Assembly: GCF_003752585.1 (NCBI RefSeq)
Contig: NZ_RKHR01000003.1
Location: 248,001 to 312,000 of the forward strand
Length of the DNA: 64,000 bases
Reading direction: 5' to 3'
Source: Sinobacterium caligoides
Lineage (GTDB): Bacteria; Pseudomonadota; Gammaproteobacteria; Pseudomonadales; Sinobacteriaceae
Below the pieces are notes generated by a model. The model made no database searches. It was not told the origin of the DNA and was given only the letters and a program-made list of their open reading frames with translations. Made by a program: the position numbers and the translations under genes. Position 1 is the stretch's first letter. Each line of letters opens with the position of its first letter. Shown piece after piece: positions 9,698 through 18,677 of the stretch.

Positions 9698-10474
9698 GTG
9701 AGGCTATTTTTCTTCACCCTGCTATTAATCACACTCTCCGCCTGCTCATCCACCTCATACAACCCCACCATCTTCTCGTATCAACTGAAGAAGGGCGAAT
9801 CTGCCGAGCAAGTGAGCAAGGCAATGAATAACGTCATCGTTGCGACGATTAATTTCGGTGTGCCATCACGAAAGTACCTACAAAAGGAGCAGTATAAGGT
9901 GGATTCCGCTGTTGAGTCCTACCTAGAGTCACATAACTATAACGTACTGCCTGACTACCATTTTAAGAACGCACTCAGAAAAGCAAGCTACGAGTACGGC
10001 AAATACTACGACGAGCAAACAGGTAAGCTTGATCGAGCGACACAACAAAAAGTCTTACTCTCTATCCTCAAGCAGCTTAGGGAGCAAACTGATGCCGATA
10101 CGATTATCTTTACAGACCTCATCGAACGAAAAATAAGCTTTACTGCCAATATGCAAAAGCAAGCCCGTTTTGATGGCGTTACTCGCAAGGTTTCAATGCA
10201 AGGGCCCGGCAATGGCGTCCCAAGTGACTTCGACTGGAATCAATTGGTTGACGCAGCATCATTGCAAGTTGCTATCTTCGACATGCAAGGCGAGGTGCTG
10301 TTTCATTCTATCGGCGGTATCGACGCCACCCAATCCATCGACACGCGCAAATCCCCCCCTCTCTTCGTACGTTCTCGCAAGGTTCTCAATAGCATGGGGC
10401 ACATCGAAGAGGCCGTCGAGCTTGCCTTCCACCCAATCATCGTCATGAAGGATTACCCTAGCAAAGCGCAGTAA
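9698..10474 (+). CDS. Predicted lipoprotein of unknown function
   Basis: This 258-residue protein starts at GTG 9698, seven bases after a good AGAGGT site. The N-terminus MRLFFFTLLLITLSAC ends in a lipobox with Cys16, so the mature protein should be lipid-anchored, probably in the outer membrane. The rest is soluble and lacks membrane segments. I recognise no domain. An alpha/beta pattern around DADTIIFTDLIERK and LQVAIFDMQGEVLFHS could be a repeated beta fold, as in some lipoproteins of the GNA1162/CsgG-like type, but that is a guess. It precedes purC on the same strand, separated by a hairpin. Confidence 0.75.
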   Translation: MRLFFFTLLLITLSACSSTSYNPTIFSYQLKKGESAEQVSKAMNNVIVATINFGVPSRKYLQKEQYKVDSAVESYLESHNYNVLPDYHFKNALRKASYEYGKYYDEQTGKLDRATQQKVLLSILKQLREQTDADTIIFTDLIERKISFTANMQKQARFDGVTRKVSMQGPGNGVPSDFDWNQLVDAASLQVAIFDMQGEVLFHSIGGIDATQSIDTRKSPPLFVRSRKVLNSMGHIEEAVELAFHPIIVMKDYPSKAQ

Positions 10475-10545
10475 TACAGACTCTCGCTCTTCAAGCCAAA
10501 AGCTGACCAAAAGGACAAGCTGTTGATATAACAATTATTGTCCCG

Positions 10546-10577
10546 CCTTGTCGATGCAAAACAGTGGCACGACAAGG
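10546..10577 (+). promoter_or_regulatory. Strong stem-loop between the lipoprotein gene and purC
   Basis: CCTTGTCG pairs perfectly with CGACAAGG, and the stem continues with TGC/GCA around one bulged A, giving 11 base pairs and a 9-base loop. It is not followed by a clean T tract. A -10-like GATAGAAT lies just downstream. It may be a weak terminator for the lipoprotein gene, a purC leader element or an operator. Confidence 0.5.
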
Positions 10578-10716
10578 TATTTCTGATAGAATCAGCCGCC
10601 TCATGGTAGCTCCTACTTCAGCCTCATCATCATTTCGATTTCGCTTTCAGCAGGTACGCCACAAGTTCGTTCCTTCAGCCGCGCCAAGCTTATTTTTCTA
10701 CAGGATACTCGCTAAT

Positions 10717-11820
10717 ATGAGCACTGCCTCCTCTGTTCTTGCCGTTAACAACGACCTTCCGATCCGCACCGAAAAGCCAATTCATAGTGGTAAGGTACGC
10801 TCAGTATACTGGTTAACAGAGAGCGATAGCGCGCGTCTCATTAAAGACAAAGGCTACGATGTCCCGCTCGACACGCCCCTTGCCATCATGGTCATTAGCG
10901 ATCGAATTTCCGCCTTCGATTGTATCTGGCACGGTGAAGGTGGCATGCACGGTGTCCCCGGCAAAGGCGCCGCACTTAACGCCATATCAAACCATTGGTT
11001 CAAGCTATTCAAAGAGCAGGGACTCGCAGATAGTCACATTCTCGATATCCCCCACCCCTTCGTTTGGATCGTACAAAAAGCAAAGCCTGTAATGATAGAA
11101 GCTATCTGCCGCCAATACATCACTGGCTCTATGTGGCGCGCCTATGCACAAGGCGAGCGAGATTTCTGCGGCAATCAACTCGGCGAACAACTACAGAAAG
11201 ACCAAAAACTGGAGGAGGTCATCATCACCCCTTCTACCAAAGGTATTCTTGAAGGTATTCCAGGTATTCCTGCCGTCGACGACGTCAATATCAGTCGCAA
11301 GGATATTGAGGATAATTTTGCCGCCTTTAACTTCCGCCAGGCCGAGGATATCGATCTCTATGAGAAGCTGCTCAAAGAAGGCTTTAGCGTTATCAGCAAG
11401 GCGCTGCACCAAATTGGCCAGATCTTTGTCGATACCAAGTTTGAGTTCGGTTATGTAAAAGATCAATCTGGCACGGAAAAGCTTATCTATATGGACGAGG
11501 TAGGCACACCTGACTCCTCGCGAATTTGGGATGCAGAACGTTACGCGGTAGGCGATATCGTCGAGAACTCTAAAGAAGGCTTCAGACAACTGCTATTAAA
11601 TCATTTCCCTGAGCCAGATATATTATTAAACAAAGACAGGATGGCCGAGCGTAGCGCACTCGCACGCGACAACACCCTGCCGCGCGAAGTATTGATGTCC
11701 ATCTCAGAGACCTACATCGGCATTGCAGAAAAGATTACCGGCCAAAAGATCAATATAAGTAGTGACCCTAAACAAGAAATTATCGCCATCTTAGACAAAC
11801 AATATCAGCTGATTGTCTGA
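10717..11820 (+). CDS. purC: Phosphoribosylaminoimidazole-succinocarboxamide (SAICAR) synthase
   Basis: This is the purine biosynthesis enzyme that joins CAIR and aspartate with ATP. The open frame extends to 10564, but the ATG at 10717 gives 367 residues, the usual length of the longer SAICAR synthase form in Vibrio and Shewanella. It also begins right before the conserved [11 protein letters not shown] nucleotide-binding segment. The extension is low-complexity and a CAGGA site precedes 10717. Family motifs include [35 protein letters not shown] and [13 protein letters not shown]. It converges with the dapA-bamC-MBL operon, whereas in Pseudomonas purC runs in the same direction as those genes. 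Confidence 0.95.
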   Translation: MSTASSVLAVNNDLPIRTEKPIHSGKVRSVYWLTESDSARLIKDKGYDVPLDTPLAIMVISDRISAFDCIWHGEGGMHGVPGKGAALNAISNHWFKLFKEQGLADSHILDIPHPFVWIVQKAKPVMIEAICRQYITGSMWRAYAQGERDFCGNQLGEQLQKDQKLEEVIITPSTKGILEGIPGIPAVDDVNISRKDIEDNFAAFNFRQAEDIDLYEKLLKEGFSVISKALHQIGQIFVDTKFEFGYVKDQSGTEKLIYMDEVGTPDSSRIWDAERYAVGDIVENSKEGFRQLLLNHFPEPDILLNKDRMAERSALARDNTLPREVLMSISETYIGIAEKITGQKINISSDPKQEIIAILDKQYQLIV

Positions 11821-11826
11821 CCCGGT

Positions 11827-11844
11827 GCGGGGAAGCTTCCCCGC
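11827..11844. terminator. GC-rich palindrome at the purC/MBL convergent junction
   Basis: An 18-base perfect palindrome (GCGGGGAA/TTCCCCGC) begins six bases after the purC stop. Neither side has a strong T tract, so it is a terminator-like hairpin rather than a textbook terminator. Confidence 0.5.
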
Positions 11845-11863
11845 CAAAAATAAACGTCCTTAT

Positions 11864-12631
11864 TTAACGAACGTTCAGCCAGCCCAGCACCTCACTCTGT
11901 TGGGCGTAATAGCAGTCAGTAATCTCGGCCAACACTGGCTCGATAGCAGCTCGAACTTTCTCAAGGCTGTTGTTTTTCTCGCTGATATGACCAAGCACCA
12001 GCTTTTTCAATGCCGTTACACCAGCACGATTACGTTGCAGTAGATATTGCGCAGTCTGCTCGTTGCTCAGGTGTCCATAACGCCCCGCCACCCTCGCCTT
12101 AAGAGAAGCAGGGTAAGGACCATAAGACAGCATCTGCGGGTCATAATTCGCCTCTAAGACCATCGTTGAGCAGCGGGCGTAGGAGTTAGCCATTGAGGCA
12201 GTAACCTCACCACTATCACTTAACAAGCCCAGGCAATCTTGGCCGTCATCAATAATAAAATGACAAGGTTCGGCACTATCATGCTGCGTTGCAACTGCGT
12301 AAATAGAAAGCTGGCCGATGACGATTTTTTCAGCAGTAGAGAATAAGTGTAATCGCGGGATCTCACCGACTTTAGCGCGGCTCGCACAACCACGAGTCAT
12401 CCACACAGGCAGATTGAAACGGCGGCTAAGTACACCGACACCTGAGACATGATCTCCGTGTTCGTGAGTGACTAAAATGGCATCAATTTGGCTGGGACAA
12501 AGATCTAACTGCGACATCCTGCGCTGAGCTTCACGACCTGAGAAACCACAGTCCAATAAAATAGTCGTGTCGCCAGCACTGACAACCGTGGCGTTGCCAC
12601 GGCTGCCGCTACCCAATAAAGCAAATCGCAC
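11864..12631 (-). CDS. MBL-fold metallo-hydrolase (YycJ/WalJ-like)
   Basis: This 255-residue metallo-beta-lactamase-fold protein starts LLGSGSRGNATVV and carries the di-metal motif HEHGDH at 56-61, with a later metal-binding Asp in LLSDSGEVT. The fold, length and GSGSxGN start match the YycJ/PhnP-like hydrolase family, some of which act as nucleases. The start is GTG and overlaps the bamC stop codon (TAGTG), so translation is coupled. It is the third gene of dapA-bamC-MBL, as in pseudomonads. The substrate is unknown. Confidence 0.85.
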   Translation of the reverse strand: MRFALLGSGSRGNATVVSAGDTTILLDCGFSGREAQRRMSQLDLCPSQIDAILVTHEHGDHVSGVGVLSRRFNLPVWMTRGCASRAKVGEIPRLHLFSTAEKIVIGQLSIYAVATQHDSAEPCHFIIDDGQDCLGLLSDSGEVTASMANSYARCSTMVLEANYDPQMLSYGPYPASLKARVAGRYGHLSNEQTAQYLLQRNRAGVTALKKLVLGHISEKNNSLEKVRAAIEPVLAEITDCYYAQQSEVLGWLNVR

Positions 12632-13731
12632 TAAGAGAGCTGGCCCTTTATCTCGATCAACAAGTTCTCTAACTGCTCAGCTGTGATTTCCTCACCCTTA
12701 GAATCTTCAATCGCAAGGCGTACTTCAGACCATCCCTTACGTTCCGTACTATTGCTAACTGTAATACGGTAGAGCGCCCCTTTCTCTGCCTCAAGCTCTT
12801 CATCAGAGGCGCCAAACATACGGGCAAAGAAGCCAGGCTTATCTTCCTCTAACTCAGCAGGCTGATAACGAGCAAAGAACTCACCACTATCACGATTCAA
12901 ATCGATAATATTAAACTGTGCTTTCTTCAACGCCTTCGCCGTTGACGCCCAGGCACGATTACGATCGAGGTCAACGAGAATATGGCTATCCTCACCACGA
13001 TAAAGCTTTAATCGCCCTTTAGTATCAATACCTTGAGCTAACAACGAAACAGAATCAGCTGCGCTAGTATTCGCTACAAACGTAGAGAATTCGTGCAGCA
13101 TCCAGTTTTCTCTCTCGGCTACTGTCGAAGTTGTCGGCCAATCTGCACGGCTCAACGCTGAGTCACGATCACTCTCCCACTGCAAGACTCGAACCTCAGA
13201 GCTCTCGCGCTGCACACCTTGCAATACGGTAAAACGGAATTTTTCACGCTTGGCCGCATCTTCGCTACGTAACAACCAAGGCGTCTCTAAAATACCGGCA
13301 ACGCCATCAGAAAATTCAGGTGTAATACCGTTGCTCATCAAAAACTCTCGTAACCGTGGCCACACCTGCCCAGGCTGCAACTCGATGATTGCCCAGCTAT
13401 CACCTTTCAAGCTCTGAATTCGCACCATGTCTTCATCAACACCTGAAGCCAAAGGCGCTGGTCGAGGCGTTTCGAACACTTTACCTAAATCATCCGAATC
13501 AGCTATTGGAGGGATAACATAGGCATCTTCAATAGCATCCTCATGCACCCCTTGCGGCAAAGTAATACGTGCCGTTTCCTGCGACTTTAGGTAATCATTT
13601 GATCGGTCAGGAAAAACACCGTCCTTACCAAAGAAGTAACTACAGCCACTTTGCGTTAGCACGATAGTTGTACATGCTGTAAACAGAGCTAATCTACGTA
13701 CCATTAAATTCGAAACCTTTGCCACCTTCAT
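12631..13731 (-). CDS. bamC: Outer-membrane protein assembly factor BamC
   Basis: This 366-residue lipoprotein of the BAM complex inserts beta-barrel proteins into the outer membrane. The signal peptide ends with the lipobox TQSGC, giving mature Cys30. An unstructured N-terminal stretch follows (SYFFGKDGVFPDRSNDYLKS), which in E. coli BamC binds BamD. Two helix-grip (NlpB) domains make up the rest. The start overlaps the dapA stop codon (TAATG) and the stop overlaps the next start, so it is tightly coupled in the operon. Met10 is an alternative start with a shorter signal peptide. Confidence 0.93.
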   Translation of the reverse strand: MKVAKVSNLMVRRLALFTACTTIVLTQSGCSYFFGKDGVFPDRSNDYLKSQETARITLPQGVHEDAIEDAYVIPPIADSDDLGKVFETPRPAPLASGVDEDMVRIQSLKGDSWAIIELQPGQVWPRLREFLMSNGITPEFSDGVAGILETPWLLRSEDAAKREKFRFTVLQGVQRESSEVRVLQWESDRDSALSRADWPTTSTVAERENWMLHEFSTFVANTSAADSVSLLAQGIDTKGRLKLYRGEDSHILVDLDRNRAWASTAKALKKAQFNIIDLNRDSGEFFARYQPAELEEDKPGFFARMFGASDEELEAEKGALYRITVSNSTERKGWSEVRLAIEDSKGEEITAEQLENLLIEIKGQLS

Positions 13732-14609
13732 TATTTAAGAAGCCCCGCGTTACGCAGAACCTGCGCTACCTCTGCCTGCTTACTCTTCTGTAGAACTGTC
13801 AGAGGTAATCGAAGACCATAGCCCATATAACCCATTTCAGCGAGAGCCCACTTTACTGGGATAGGGTTTGATTCCACAAACATACTCTCGTGCACCGTCA
13901 CAAGTGCATTATGGATCTCACGTGCGCCCGTCGCATCGCCAGATAGCGCCAGAAGACACATATCAGCCATTTGCTTTGGCGCTATGTTTGCCGTGACAGA
14001 AATATTACCGTGTCCACCAAGAATAATCAGCTCAACAGCCGTCTCATCATCGCCAGAATAAACAGCAAAGCCTTCTGGAGCAGCATCAATTAACTGCTTT
14101 GCACGTGCCAAGTCGCCTGTAGCCTCTTTGACGCCGACGATATTATCAATCGAAGCCAGTTTTAATACCGTTTCGGGCAGCAGATCACAAGCTGTTCTAC
14201 CCGGTACATTATACAGAATTTGCGGAATGTCGACCGCCTCTGCTATAGCCTTATAGTGAAGAAACAAGCCTTCTTGTGACGGCTTATTATAGTAAGGCGT
14301 CACTAACAAACAAGCATCTGCTCCGGCCTTCTTAGCTGCGCTAGTCAGCTCAATAGCCTCTGCTGTTGCATTAGCACCAGTACCTGCAATAACAGGTATC
14401 TTTTTATTAACGCGCTCAACAATGCGAGTAATAACTGCGCAATGTTCGCTGACACTCAGTGTTGCAGACTCGCCAGTAGTACCTACAGCAACAATCGAGT
14501 CGGTACCCTGTTGCAGATGAAAATCGACCAGTTTATCGAGCGCAGCCCAGTCTACATCTCCGTTATCAAGCATAGGTGTGACCAACGCTACAATACTGCC
14601 CTTGATCAT
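13731..14609 (-). CDS. dapA: 4-hydroxy-tetrahydrodipicolinate synthase
   Basis: This 292-residue TIM-barrel aldolase condenses pyruvate with aspartate semialdehyde in lysine and diaminopimelate synthesis. The Schiff-base lysine is K161 in VGVKEATGD. Tyr133 (ILYNVPGRT), Arg138, Thr44/Thr45 (VGTTGES) and Tyr107 (VTPYYNKP) are at the same positions as in E. coli. The start at 14609 gives the exact E. coli length and has a GGAG eight bases upstream, so the six-codon extension is rejected. It is the first gene of dapA-bamC-MBL. Confidence 0.97.
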   Translation of the reverse strand: MIKGSIVALVTPMLDNGDVDWAALDKLVDFHLQQGTDSIVAVGTTGESATLSVSEHCAVITRIVERVNKKIPVIAGTGANATAEAIELTSAAKKAGADACLLVTPYYNKPSQEGLFLHYKAIAEAVDIPQILYNVPGRTACDLLPETVLKLASIDNIVGVKEATGDLARAKQLIDAAPEGFAVYSGDDETAVELIILGGHGNISVTANIAPKQMADMCLLALSGDATGAREIHNALVTVHESMFVESNPIPVKWALAEMGYMGYGLRLPLTVLQKSKQAEVAQVLRNAGLLK

Positions 14610-14843
14610 TAGAATTCTCCGCAACATTACAAAAGAGATGTATGTTACTTAGGCATAGCGCATAGCTCAAGCAGGGAGTGACAAATGCAGAAATTTATTG
14701 CTTTCAACGACTGTTTAACCTGCTAGAACGATGATAAAAAAGCATTAACATCCCAACTAAGACAAATATGTTAGCCTATGTGACTTCATCGACCGTCAAT
14801 ATACGGCTAACACTCAAGCCGCACACAATGATGAGCAATAATC

Positions 14844-15371
14844 ATGAGTAAGATAAAGAGTTGTACCCTTCTGCTGCTAGCGTTATTGCTGCTGCCAATA
14901 CACATTGTCCAAGCACAGATAGATCATAAGCTACCGCCAACCATTACGCCGCTAACACCAATGGATATACGCTATTTGGACATTCAACGACAGCGCATAG
15001 AAGATCTCTTTATCAGCCATTTTGGCCAAAATATTCGCCAGAATCATAGTGACTTAGAAGTCATGCAAAAACTGCTCGACAAGCGTTTAATTAAGCGTAA
15101 TGACACCTTGACCAACCAGGCACTCGGTATTGTCTTGGGAGACCTCATAGCTAAGGAGCTCAATATGAAGTGGGTTGTTTATAGCGATAGCTATGGCCGC
15201 TCTAGGGCTTTACAGCTAGGTCGTAGCGAATATTTTCTATTCCCAGTAACGATGATATCGCGCCGCACAGATGCCGATATTAGCCCTGATGTAGAGCGCC
15301 TCTTCAACAAGGCCATCAGCACCATTCAGCCGCATATCACCAAAAACCCTTACTACAAGCCCGTCTATTAA
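14844..15371 (+). CDS. Secreted DUF3806-like protein
   Basis: This 175-residue protein has a strong signal peptide (hydrophobic core LLLLALLLLPIHIVQA, cleavage near residue 25). The mature part contains LTNQALGIVLGDLIAKELNMKWVV, then DSYGRSRALQL and the FPVTMISRR segment, which I recognise as the DUF3806 pattern. The function of that family is unknown. It stands alone between dapA and the SDR gene. An imperfect hairpin follows the stop codon. Confidence 0.7.
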   Translation: MSKIKSCTLLLLALLLLPIHIVQAQIDHKLPPTITPLTPMDIRYLDIQRQRIEDLFISHFGQNIRQNHSDLEVMQKLLDKRLIKRNDTLTNQALGIVLGDLIAKELNMKWVVYSDSYGRSRALQLGRSEYFLFPVTMISRRTDADISPDVERLFNKAISTIQPHITKNPYYKPVY

Positions 15372-15389
15372 ATACAAGCATGCTGGCTT

Positions 15390-15422
15390 CCTGAAACTCT
15401 AAATTGAAGTTAGAGCTTCAGG
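15390..15422. terminator. Imperfect hairpin after the DUF3806-like gene
   Basis: CCTGAA-A-CTCTAA pairs with TTAGAG-C-TTCAGG, two six-base-pair halves with one mismatch. No T tract follows, so termination is only possible, not shown. Confidence 0.35.
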
Positions 15423-15483
15423 CTTACTAAGCATTACTGGCTAGTAGCTGCTTATTTAGCATAAGCATGTATCAACTCAAACA

Positions 15484-16248
15484 CTAAAAGTCATCTGGCC
15501 GCAACATAGCGTCGTGACCACCATCGACAAAAATCACAGAGCCGCACATAAACGATGCCTTATCACTCAGCATAAACATGACGGCATCAGCAATCTGCTC
15601 TGGCTCTCCGAGAGAACCGACCGGGACTGTATCTGCAAAGTCTTTCATCACCTGACCTAGCGCTTTATCGGCCATGACTTTGTCGGTCAGAGGCGTGCGA
15701 ACAATACCCGGTGCGACCGCATTTAGCCTCACCCCCGATGCTGCATAAGCCGTGGAGTTTCTTCGCATCCAGCGCGTCAACGCCAACTTTGAGCCGCCAT
15801 ATGCATTCTGCGGCTCCCCCAGCTGATCAACAATTGCGCAAGCCTTTACCTCATCATGCTGTAGACAGGCCTCTACTGAATCTGGGTCGGCCCCCATCGG
15901 GGCGGAGTTCGACGAGATAACAACAACGCTACCTCCCTTCTTAATTAACAAATCCTTAACGCCTTCTATGGTTTCAACTGCAGCAAAGTAATTCACCTGA
16001 GTGATGAGTGACGCAGGGGTTACTGACGGTCCTAGTCCAGCACAGGGGATATAGCCATCTAGACCATCAGCAGCCCGGGAGCGCAACTCCTCCACGGCAT
16101 ACTCACGACCTTGTCGAGTTGAAAGATCAGCAACAACATCTGCATCCTTAATATCGACAACGATAACTCGATGCCCTTCATCAACCAATTGCTGCTGAAT
16201 TGCCGCACCAATACCTGTTGCCCCCCCAGTCATTGCGTAAGTACCCAT
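15484..16248 (-). CDS. Short-chain dehydrogenase/reductase (3-alpha-hydroxysteroid dehydrogenase-like)
   Basis: This 254-residue Rossmann-fold NAD(P)-dependent oxidoreductase has the cofactor motif TGGATGIG at 7-14. The acidic VVDIKDADVVADLS segment suggests NAD preference. The catalytic residues are Ser near 112-115, Tyr150 and Lys154 (AYGGSK). The insertion between the Ser and Tyr motifs (about 117-148) and the PGIVRTPLT segment resemble bacterial 3-alpha-hydroxysteroid dehydrogenases of the HsdA type. That substrate assignment is only a suggestion. An AGAGG site eight bases before the ATG supports the start. Confidence 0.85.
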   Translation of the reverse strand: MGTYAMTGGATGIGAAIQQQLVDEGHRVIVVDIKDADVVADLSTRQGREYAVEELRSRAADGLDGYIPCAGLGPSVTPASLITQVNYFAAVETIEGVKDLLIKKGGSVVVISSNSAPMGADPDSVEACLQHDEVKACAIVDQLGEPQNAYGGSKLALTRWMRRNSTAYAASGVRLNAVAPGIVRTPLTDKVMADKALGQVMKDFADTVPVGSLGEPEQIADAVMFMLSDKASFMCGSVIFVDGGHDAMLRPDDF

Positions 16249-16645
16249 GTATCAACCTCTCCTCTCTGCCATGACAACTAACGTTGTCATTATTGTTATG
16301 CTTATTAAGACAATCTAGTCATGCAACTAGCATCGCCACGAAGTGGTCGCCGGCAAGTGCTGTCAGGTGCTTTGTTACATCATGAAGGATTATACAGCGT
16401 TTTATTAAAATTCAATTCAACACTATGTTTCCAGCATTTAAGCCACGTGTTACTGATAGAAACCAATCCGTCTCTTTACAACAATTTAAATCGATATAAT
16501 TTACATAAATATCACTGATCCCCTTCAAAAAAAAAAACCTACCGAGTGACATCCTAAGAGTTAGAAGTTCTGCTACAAAAAAATAAAACACATGATATAT
16601 TTTAATCGTTCCCCCTAAAGCAATAATAAGATGAAGGATATCATA
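16249..16645. other. AT-rich intergenic region with an A11 tract
   Basis: These 397 bases separate two divergent genes and must contain both promoters. An 11-A run lies at 16527-16537, about 110 bases before the secreted-protein start. I see no convincing ORF, RNA or repeat. Confidence 0.5.
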
Positions 16646-18451
16646 GTGATTAAAAACATTTTGGTCAGTGGCTGCATCGGCAGCTGCCTAGTTCTTGCCT
16701 CACAAGGTTATGCCCAACAACTTAGCCCATCAACAGGCGTCAGCATCCTCAGCGTCAGTGAAAATGCAGACAACACTGTCACAATTAACGGTAAAGCCGG
16801 TCCTACACAAGCAATCACCGACCTGACCATTAATGGCTATCAACCCAGTGATTACACCCCCAGTGTTGCTCCAACCTTCAGCCTAACCATCCCTGCTTCA
16901 GATCACTATGAGGTCGTTACTTACGATCAAATAGAGGGCACACGTAGCGCCGATTATGTTAGTGGAAATACCTCCGTCGAAAACGCTGTACAACTTGCGA
17001 TTAGCGATGGATTCCTCACAGAGGTAGGCCCCGTTGTAGAGACCTTACTCGAAGACATCAGCCTAACAAGCTTACTTGACATCGATAGCAACGAGTGTGT
17101 ATTTCAACTACGCAGCTGGAGATCTTGCGACCTCTACCTTCGTGAGATGGGAATAAATGGTCGCCCAGAAGCACACATTTTCTTCTCGCCAAATGGCGAT
17201 GAGCTTACCATCAACATCGGCCTTACCATCCCAGAGGTCGCTCTAGAGACCAGCATCAAGCGACAGTGGTGGTGGGGTTATCGCAACACTCGTATTGCCG
17301 CCAAGAATGTCACTGTAACAGCGCAAATCGGCGTCACTGCAACTGACAATCAATCTATTAAGCTTGTCCTAGATGACCCAAGCGACATTTTCCTCAATAT
17401 TGGCGCCCTCGACGTCAATAGCAATACCGTCGCAGCCAAGATGATCCCACTGTTCCGTGGTGCGATTACCACAATAGTCAACAATCACCTTGTTAACCTA
17501 GTGGGCCCTGTTCTAAGCAAGCTTGAAATCCCTGAGATTCCTCTGAGCCTGCCCTTAGATATCGATGGCGATAGCGTCAATGATGGTGTCTTCGACATAG
17601 CACTGCATGCGAATAAGCTATCAGTGACTGATAATAGCGATGGCGTTGTTAGCTTAGGCGGCTCAATATCAGTTAGCAAAGAAAATACAGCTCCAGGACG
17701 TAGCATCCTAGGATATCGAGTTATAGAGGGAGAGCTTCCTTCCCCCGAGCTAGGCAGCAACACCGACATTAAAGCATCGCTATCTGTCAGCTTTGTTAAC
17801 CAAATTGTCGCTGCACTCTATCAAAGCGGTATAGAAGAAAAGATCTCTATCCCACTAAAAGTCGGCGACCTAGGCTCTTTTGGTGGCATGCTAGCAAACT
17901 TAGGTCTCGGTTATACACTCGACTCACCAATGTTCTTTGAAATTGGCTTTGGTGGTCTGCCTGAAATCACACTGGTGAACGATGCCGCCAACCCTCTAGG
18001 ACTACAACTTGTTGCTCCTGAGCTACGCTTTAGAATGCTTGTTGATAACGGGGCTGGCACAATCGATAATCTTCTCGATCTAGACATGGATATAGCTATT
18101 GCCACCTCACTTGGGGCTCATGCCGATGGCAAGCTTGATATCGACTTCAACGATATACTCGCGATGAATATCACCAAGTTCCACCCATCGCTTATCCCTA
18201 GTCAGGGCGGTGAGGAATACAGCAAAGTCATCGTTGAGGTTGGTCTGATAATGATGCTTGATGAGTTCGCTCCTATGATCGAAGAACTCTCTAATGCAGC
18301 GCGATTGGATCTCGATCTCGGCTCGCTGCTAAACGACTTGCTCAAGACTAACGACTTTGCCTCTATACCGGCTACCGGTTATGTAACTGAAGCTGAAACT
18401 AGTGATGACAATGCTTACATGAGCATTGGCCTTGGCGTTGATTTCAACTAA
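16646..18451 (+). CDS. Large secreted protein, probable TULIP (BPI-like) lipid-binding fold
   Basis: This is an exported protein of about 601 residues. The GTG at 16646 is preferred because AAGGAT lies six bases upstream and the product starts as a compact signal peptide (MIKNILVSGCIG...ASQGYAQ). An ATG at 16631 has no ribosome site. The C-terminal half runs FVNQIVAALYQSGIEEKISI, then long beta strands, then NPLGLQLVAPELRFRMLVD and the strand pair GKLDIDFNDILAMNITK. Its pattern follows the C-terminal barrel of BPI/LBP proteins. An earlier segment (AAITTIVNNHL-like helix, then IPEIPLSLPLDIDGDSVNDG, about 270-315) could end a first barrel. That segment also looks calcium-binding. The TULIP reading is inference from pattern only. 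A terminator follows. Confidence 0.7.
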   Translation: MIKNILVSGCIGSCLVLASQGYAQQLSPSTGVSILSVSENADNTVTINGKAGPTQAITDLTINGYQPSDYTPSVAPTFSLTIPASDHYEVVTYDQIEGTRSADYVSGNTSVENAVQLAISDGFLTEVGPVVETLLEDISLTSLLDIDSNECVFQLRSWRSCDLYLREMGINGRPEAHIFFSPNGDELTINIGLTIPEVALETSIKRQWWWGYRNTRIAAKNVTVTAQIGVTATDNQSIKLVLDDPSDIFLNIGALDVNSNTVAAKMIPLFRGAITTIVNNHLVNLVGPVLSKLEIPEIPLSLPLDIDGDSVNDGVFDIALHANKLSVTDNSDGVVSLGGSISVSKENTAPGRSILGYRVIEGELPSPELGSNTDIKASLSVSFVNQIVAALYQSGIEEKISIPLKVGDLGSFGGMLANLGLGYTLDSPMFFEIGFGGLPEITLVNDAANPLGLQLVAPELRFRMLVDNGAGTIDNLLDLDMDIAIATSLGAHADGKLDIDFNDILAMNITKFHPSLIPSQGGEEYSKVIVEVGLIMMLDEFAPMIEELSNAARLDLDLGSLLNDLLKTNDFASIPATGYVTEAETSDDNAYMSIGLGVDFN

Positions 18452-18474
18452 AGCTAACCATCTAAGCTAAATAC

Positions 18475-18502
18475 AAAAGCCGACTACCTTAGTCGGCTTT
18501 TT
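18475..18502 (+). terminator. Intrinsic terminator after the TULIP-like gene
   Basis: The perfect stem AAAGCCGACTA/TAGTCGGCTTT with a CCT loop and a closing T tract lies 24 bases after the stop codon. Confidence 0.9.
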
Positions 18503-18677
18503 ATTGCTTGTTTTTTAACACCGTATGTTGCGATAGATTATGGTGAACACGCTGAGATAGTAAGAACATACACGTCGATTGACCTAAGCTATTAGTATCA
18601 AAGTTTTAACAGCGAATAGCTTAAGCGCCCTCCTCTATGGAAGCACTTTGGTCTCCACGTTATCGACAGGTACCCTC

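Noticed and set aside
10564-10716. N-terminal extension of purC
   Set aside because: Low complexity, and the ATG at 10717 gives the normal protein.
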